Shown here piece after piece: positions 6,119 through 7,059 of a stretch of 7,059 nt of DNA. The translations under genes were made by a program, and so were the position numbers. The stretch's first letter is position 1. Each line of letters starts with the position of its first letter. The stretch covers positions 1 to 7,059 of the forward strand of contig JBAUGX010000194.1 in the NCBI GenBank assembly GCA_049679965.1, written 5' to 3'. The notes under the pieces were generated by a model that saw only the letters and a program-made list of their open reading frames with translations, made no database searches and was not told the DNA's origin. Source of the DNA: 2-12-FULL-65-11 sp049679965. GTDB lineage: Bacteria; Acidobacteriota; Vicinamibacteria; Vicinamibacterales; CAVVIG01.

Positions 6119-6183
6119 TTCTTCGTCACAACTTCGACTTCGCCGCAGCGGCCAAAATCAAGGGCGTCTGCATAGAAGACCAC
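6115..6183 (-). CDS. 22-codon ORF: likely true 5' end of the immunity gene, or coupling leader
   Basis: This frame starts with GTG at 6183, whose G is the last base of the Rhs stop codon (TAGTG). GGAGG lies 6 bases upstream. It encodes 22 residues, beginning V-V-F-Y-A-D-A-L-D-F-G-R, that look like real protein: alternating strand residues and a plausible N-terminus for a small cytoplasmic protein. It ends at a TGA (6115-6117) that overlaps the ATG of the 204-aa frame. With one extra A in the AAA run (6118-6120) it would read straight through into that frame as T-K-K-M-I-P. The strong ribosome site here, and its absence at 6118, argue that this is where translation of the immunity protein begins. 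Confidence 0.55.
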   Translation of the reverse strand: MVFYADALDFGRCGEVEVVTKK

Positions 6184-7059
6184 TAGAATCCTCCGCCAAT
6201 GCGGACCTTGCTTAGCGTCTGTCCGGCAGCGTTAAGTACTTCGGCACTCAACCCCCCCGTACTGGATGCTGTATAGATCTTATAGGTTTTGTGGCCGTTG
6301 CTGAGGATCGTTACCGGGCCATTGGGCCCCATTTTTTGTAGAGTAATCTTGAATCCGTTTGAGACTAGATTCCCCACGAACTCGCGGCCCGTCAGATTCG
6401 TCAAGAGATTCGGGAGAGAGCCTTTCTTAGGCAGATTTGCCAGCATGGTTACGGCTGGGCCACCTGTTACCCGGAGCGCACCTGCAGCGCCCCCAGTTGC
6501 CGCGAGTGCTGCGTTAAACGCCATCTCCTTGACGCTGGCCTTCAGTAACGCGTCCGCCCGGTTACCCGTTTCCAGCATGAGTCGAGAGATCTTCGTGTAG
6601 TACTGATAATCGCCGGCTATCCCTCGGTCTGAGAGGATCAGGCCGTCCTCCTGCGGAATCCCTGGAAGGAATGAAATCCCTGGTCCTGCTAGTTCTGGTT
6701 TACGCAGCCACCGTTCGAAGTCCCTGTCTTCCATCCAAAATGGCGTGCCCCCATAGAGGTTCACGTAGTAGTCCGTACCCATCGGATCGACGAATCGCAG
6801 CGGGTTATTGCCAGCATAGGCGTACTGGTTCCAACTCTGCGGCGTCTCGAGATGTGCCCCAGCCTGTCCCGGATCCACGCTCGTGAACCGCCCGCTGTTC
6901 GCGCGGTAGTACCGGGCGAGGAAGTAGTCGAACCCGGTCTCGGTGTCCCGTTCCTTCCCCGCAAACTTCATCACTGACACCGGCGACGCCGGCGGCGCCC
7001 ATTCCTCCCCGAACGGCCAGAAATCATGCCGCTCCTTGATCGCCTGGGTGGACGTCGTG
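6183..7059 (-). CDS. Rhs repeat-associated core with variable C-terminal toxin tip (partial, 5' end outside window)
   Basis: This is the C-terminal 291 residues of an Rhs/YD-repeat polymorphic toxin. Large Rhs proteins form a shell around a C-terminal toxin that acts on rival cells. The visible core has H-D-F-W-P-F-G-E-E (11-19), K-F-A-G-K-E-R-D-x-E-T-G-F-D-Y-F-x-A-R-Y-Y (31-51), G-R-F-T-S-V-D-P (56-63), W-N-Q-Y-A-Y-A-G-N-N-P-L (76-87) and the boundary motif D-P-M-G (91-94). This is the TIGR03696-type core. A GTG at 6980 is internal and not the start, because the frame stays open to the window edge. The tip (95-291) has an alanine/glycine-rich, possibly membrane-interacting stretch (about 160-180) and a beta-rich last 75 residues with several H, K, T and N. 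I do not recognise its activity. The tip is about 49% G+C at 6241-6360, against about 67% in the core. Confidence 0.9.
   Translation of the reverse strand, partial: TTSTQAIKERHDFWPFGEEWAPPASPVSVMKFAGKERDTETGFDYFLARYYRANSGRFTSVDPGQAGAHLETPQSWNQYAYAGNNPLRFVDPMGTDYYVNLYGGTPFWMEDRDFERWLRKPELAGPGISFLPGIPQEDGLILSDRGIAGDYQYYTKISRLMLETGNRADALLKASVKEMAFNAALAATGGAAGALRVTGGPAVTMLANLPKKGSLPNLLTNLTGREFVGNLVSNGFKITLQKMGPNGPVTILSNGHKTYKIYTASSTGGLSAEVLNAAGQTLSKVRIGGGF
6190..6194 (-). promoter_or_regulatory. Ribosome binding site for the immunity frame, inside the Rhs 3' end
   Basis: On the minus strand GGAGG is followed by ATTCTA and then GTG at 6183. The site is made of the codons for the last glycines of the Rhs tip (G-G-G-F-stop), so toxin and immunity are coupled at their junction. 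It decides the start of the downstream gene: the ATG at 6118 has nothing comparable. Confidence 0.65.

Noticed and set aside
6183..6980. Rhs-type protein starting at the GTG at 6980 as a complete 265-aa gene
   Set aside because: The frame stays open to the window edge and the upstream codons read as standard Rhs core (H-D-F-W-P-F-G-E-E), so this GTG is internal and the gene is truncated by the window.
1..7059. CRISPR arrays, tRNA or rRNA genes, transposases and integrases
   Set aside because: I saw no regularly spaced repeats, no tRNA-like cloverleaf, and no transposase or integrase motifs on either strand.

Overview
The window is high-GC bacterial DNA. Two stretches I counted by hand, at 2521-2580 and 6841-6960, are 70% and about 67% G+C. 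The gene content suggests an acidobacterium, perhaps of the Vicinamibacteria type: a secreted PD40 propeller whose C-terminus resembles the tail of acidobacterial kinase-propeller proteins, a TonB_C/TPR protein, an Rhs protein and an intergenic heptamer repeat. That placement is inference from gene style, because no rRNA or marker gene is present.

Layout: (1) 1-31 holds a perfect hairpin. (2) 32-942, minus strand, is a LysE/RhtB-type exporter followed by a 78-aa secreted protein. (3) 1013-1539, plus strand, is a BrnT/BrnA toxin-antitoxin operon. It sits behind an 18-bp near-palindrome that contains a -10 box and ends one base before the brnT start codon. (4) 1549-3288, minus strand, is a secreted TolB-like (PD40) beta-propeller. 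(5) 3313-3347 is a heptamer tandem repeat that lies between the propeller and an MFS transporter and supplies the transporter's stop codon. (6) 3330-4523, minus strand, is the MFS transporter. (7) 4629-7059, minus strand, runs in transcription order as: the C-terminal end of an Rhs protein with a variable tip (its 5' end is outside the window), a candidate immunity gene, and a TonB_C/TPR protein.

The most interesting part is the Rhs end. G+C falls from about 67% in the Rhs core to about 49% in the tip and the following gene, as expected for an exchanged toxin/immunity cassette. The tip's stop codon overlaps a GTG start (TAGTG) that has a perfect GGAGG site, but that frame closes after 22 codons in an AAATGA sequence. 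The 204-aa ORF starts there with an ATGA overlap. One extra A in the AAA run would join the two into a single 226-aa protein. The immunity gene is therefore frameshifted (in nature or in the assembly), recoded, or split into two coupled ORFs.

The second point of interest is the brnTA control region. The promoter, a likely BrnA operator and a probable leaderless start are packed into about 20 bases, and brnA begins 83 bases inside brnT.
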